A stretch of 6,579 nucleotides of DNA. It comes from an uncultured Ignavibacteriota bacterium. Its GTDB lineage: Bacteria > Bacteroidota > Ignavibacteria > Tepidaquicellales > Tepidaquicellaceae. The notes under the pieces were generated by a model. That model made no database searches. It saw nothing but the letters and a program-made list of their open reading frames with translations, and was not told where the DNA came from. A program made the translations under genes and the position numbers. Location of the stretch: positions 1 through 6,579 of the forward strand of contig CALGII010000283.1 in assembly GCA_937915485.1 (NCBI GenBank), written 5' to 3'. Of the stretch, positions 5,365 through 6,579 are shown one piece after another (position 1 is the first letter of the stretch; each line of letters opens with the position of its first letter).

Positions 5365-5399
5365 TTCTAGATTCTAAATTCTAGATTCTTGATTCTAAA
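5365..5399. repeat. Five TTCTNNA heptads before the CoA-transferase stop
   Basis: Units TTCTAGA, TTCTAAA, TTCTAGA, TTCTTGA and TTCTAAA run in exact register and end four bases before the CoA-transferase stop codon (5404-5406). They follow a GCTCTTGCTCTT joint at 5355-5366 and are separated by about 30 bases of unique sequence from the TTGATTC array. They are related to the GATTCTA heptads at 3313-3333. Confidence 0.88.
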
Positions 5400-5403
5400 A
5401 AAA

Positions 5404-6579
5404 TCAAACCACCTTATTTTCTTTGAACGATTTTATTTCCTCTTCGCTGTACCCGAGTTCTTTAAGTATTTCTTCTGTGTGCTGCGAAAGTGTCGGCGGC
5501 GGAGTATCGACGTCGCCGTTCGTCTTGTCGAATTTGGCAGTGAGGTTGAAAACTTTTATTTTGCCTACGCCCGGAGTATCAACTTCCGCGAGGGCTTTTC
5601 TGTATTCAACCTGCGGCTGATGAAGCGCATCGTTGAGACTGAGAATTTCGCCCGAAGGAATTCCTTTCGCGTTCAGCGCTTCCGCCCAAAAAGCGGTTTC
5701 TTTTTCTTTCAGTTTCGCTTCGAGAAGAGGCGTGAGTTCTTTCCTGTTACCTTTTCTTGTATCGCGCTCTTTAAAACGCGCGTCTTCCTTCAGTTCAGGA
5801 ACGCCGAGCACATCGCAGAGGTCTTCCCATTGCTCCTGCTTGTTCGCCGCGATGTTAATGTATCCGTCTTTCGTGACGAACGTGCCCGAAGGCGCCGCAG
5901 TGAAATTATCGTTGCCCATTAATACGGGATGTTTTCCGCCGATTAAAAGGTTCGCCGCGACCCAGCCCATATAAGGCATAATTGAGTCGAGCATCGCTAT
6001 ATCGACGAACTGACCCTTGCCTGTTTTTTCCCTGTAAAAAAGCGCGACCATTATCGCGAACGCCGCGTTAACTCCGCCGACGGTGTCGCATACGGGAAAT
6101 CCCGCTCTTAGCGGGTTCAGGCGCTCGTCTCCGTTAATCGCCATCACGCCGCTTAGTCCCTGTATTATCTGGTCGTACGCGGGCTTGAACGCGTCTGGTC
6201 CTGTCTGGCCGAAACCCGAAATGGCGCAATAAACTATTGCGGGATTTATTTCGCTGAGGACTTCATACGAAAGTCCGAGCCGTTTCATAACGCCCGGTCT
6301 GAAATTCTCGACGACAACGTCGGATTTCTTCACGAGTTGCTTGAATATCTCCTTCGCTTTTTCGTCTTTAAGATTCAGAGTAAGCGATTTCTTGTTCGAA
6401 TTCTGGGCGAGAAAACTTGTGCCCATATTTATCTTGTTGTAATCGGGTACGTTCCCGAGTTTTCTTGCGAGGTCGCCCGAGCCGGGCGTCTCAATTTTTA
6501 TTACTTCCGCTCCGCATAAAGCGAGATGCAGAGTTGCAAACGGTCCGGCGAGTACGTTCGTGAGGTCGAGAACCCGCAG
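5404..6579 (-). CDS. Class III CoA-transferase, CaiB/BaiF family (start beyond window)
   Basis: The frame runs from the right window edge to TGA 5406-5404, giving 391 visible residues. The family is usually about 400 long, so only a handful of N-terminal residues are missing. Internal ATG 6426 is not the start: the 51 residues before it hold the family opening LRVLDLTNVLAGPFAT and GAEVIKIETPGSGD. Then come NKKSLTLNLK, VVVENFRPGVMKRLGLSYE, AISGFGQTGP, YDQIIQGLSG and GKGQFVDIAMLD (visible residues about 187-198), which carries the family's conserved acidic residue. I cannot say which of its two Asp is the nucleophile. Such enzymes move CoA between carboxylic acids through an aspartyl-CoA thioester, as dimers with interlocked chains, in the cytoplasm. 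Substrate (formate, carnitine, bile acid, benzylsuccinate, or racemase-type use) is not readable from sequence. A repeat array abuts its 3' end. No partner gene is visible. Confidence 0.93.
   Translation of the reverse strand: MRVLDLTNVLAGPFATLHLALCGAEVIKIETPGSGDLARKLGNVPDYNKINMGTSFLAQNSNKKSLTLNLKDEKAKEIFKQLVKKSDVVVENFRPGVMKRLGLSYEVLSEINPAIVYCAISGFGQTGPDAFKPAYDQIIQGLSGVMAINGDERLNPLRAGFPVCDTVGGVNAAFAIMVALFYREKTGKGQFVDIAMLDSIMPYMGWVAANLLIGGKHPVLMGNDNFTAAPSGTFVTKDGYINIAANKQEQWEDLCDVLGVPELKEDARFKERDTRKGNRKELTPLLEAKLKEKETAFWAEALNAKGIPSGEILSLNDALHQPQVEYRKALAEVDTPGVGKIKVFNLTAKFDKTNGDVDTPPPTLSQHTEEILKELGYSEEEIKSFKENKVV

Noticed and set aside
2665..5403. Diversity-generating retroelement or integron
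   Set aside because: No reverse transcriptase, integrase, template/variable repeat pair or attC-like site was found; the periodic repeats alone do not support either.
5389..5922. Plus-strand frames opposite the CoA-transferase
   Set aside because: The minus strand carries unmistakable CoA-transferase motifs over the full length; the plus-strand translations are low-complexity shadows rich in Phe and Arg.
6337..6426. CoA-transferase starting at the ATG at 6426
   Set aside because: The same frame continues to the window edge with the family's N-terminal motifs, so this Met is internal.

Overview
The window looks like a chromosomal segment of a Bacteroidota/Chlorobiota-type bacterium, possibly an ignavibacterium-like lineage. 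This is an inference from three things. The native genes mostly lack Shine-Dalgarno sequences. Several use TTG starts in tight tandem. The intergenic repeats have a style I associate with that group. I could not search a database, so the phylum is probable and the genus unknown.

Layout. Positions 1-2592 hold a compact minus-strand cluster, read from right to left: a membrane-anchored TPR protein, a GatB/YqeY-domain protein, a CvpA-family membrane protein and the N-terminal 297 residues of MutS2 (cut by the window edge). The gaps are 19, 3 and 4 bases, so it reads as one operon. Positions 5404-6579 hold a nearly complete class III (CaiB/BaiF) CoA-transferase, also on the minus strand and missing only its first few residues.

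Between them lies about 2.8 kb of different character (2593-5403). Its only convincing gene is a plus-strand, membrane-anchored alpha/beta hydrolase (3864-4925). This is the one gene in the window with a textbook Shine-Dalgarno sequence. It is preceded by a doubtful open frame (3343-3807). The pair sits between two repeat islands (about 2665-3345 and 4936-5399) built from the same modules in the same order: a long GC-rich hairpin, a conserved CTACCAATATT tail with a second small hairpin, a TTAACATTTAACAA-like heptad tract, a CTCTGTG tract, a GTGCCCT tract, a GCTCTTGCTCTT joint and a GATTC heptad tract.

Most notable signals: (i) several unrelated-looking modules share an exact 7-base period, including a 13-unit register-perfect array at 2665-2755; (ii) the two copies of the long hairpin show a compensatory C:G to T:A change, which points to selection on structure; (iii) the outer heptad arrays, GAATCAA on the left and TTGATTC on the right, are the same word inverted and bracket the region; (iv) the islands form direct repeats about 1.96-1.98 kb apart that could recombine to remove the hydrolase segment. 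I see no transposase, integrase, CRISPR array, tRNA or rRNA. How the genes cooperate is clear only for the left cluster, a conserved housekeeping-type group. The hydrolase looks like a cargo or insertion gene unrelated to its neighbours.
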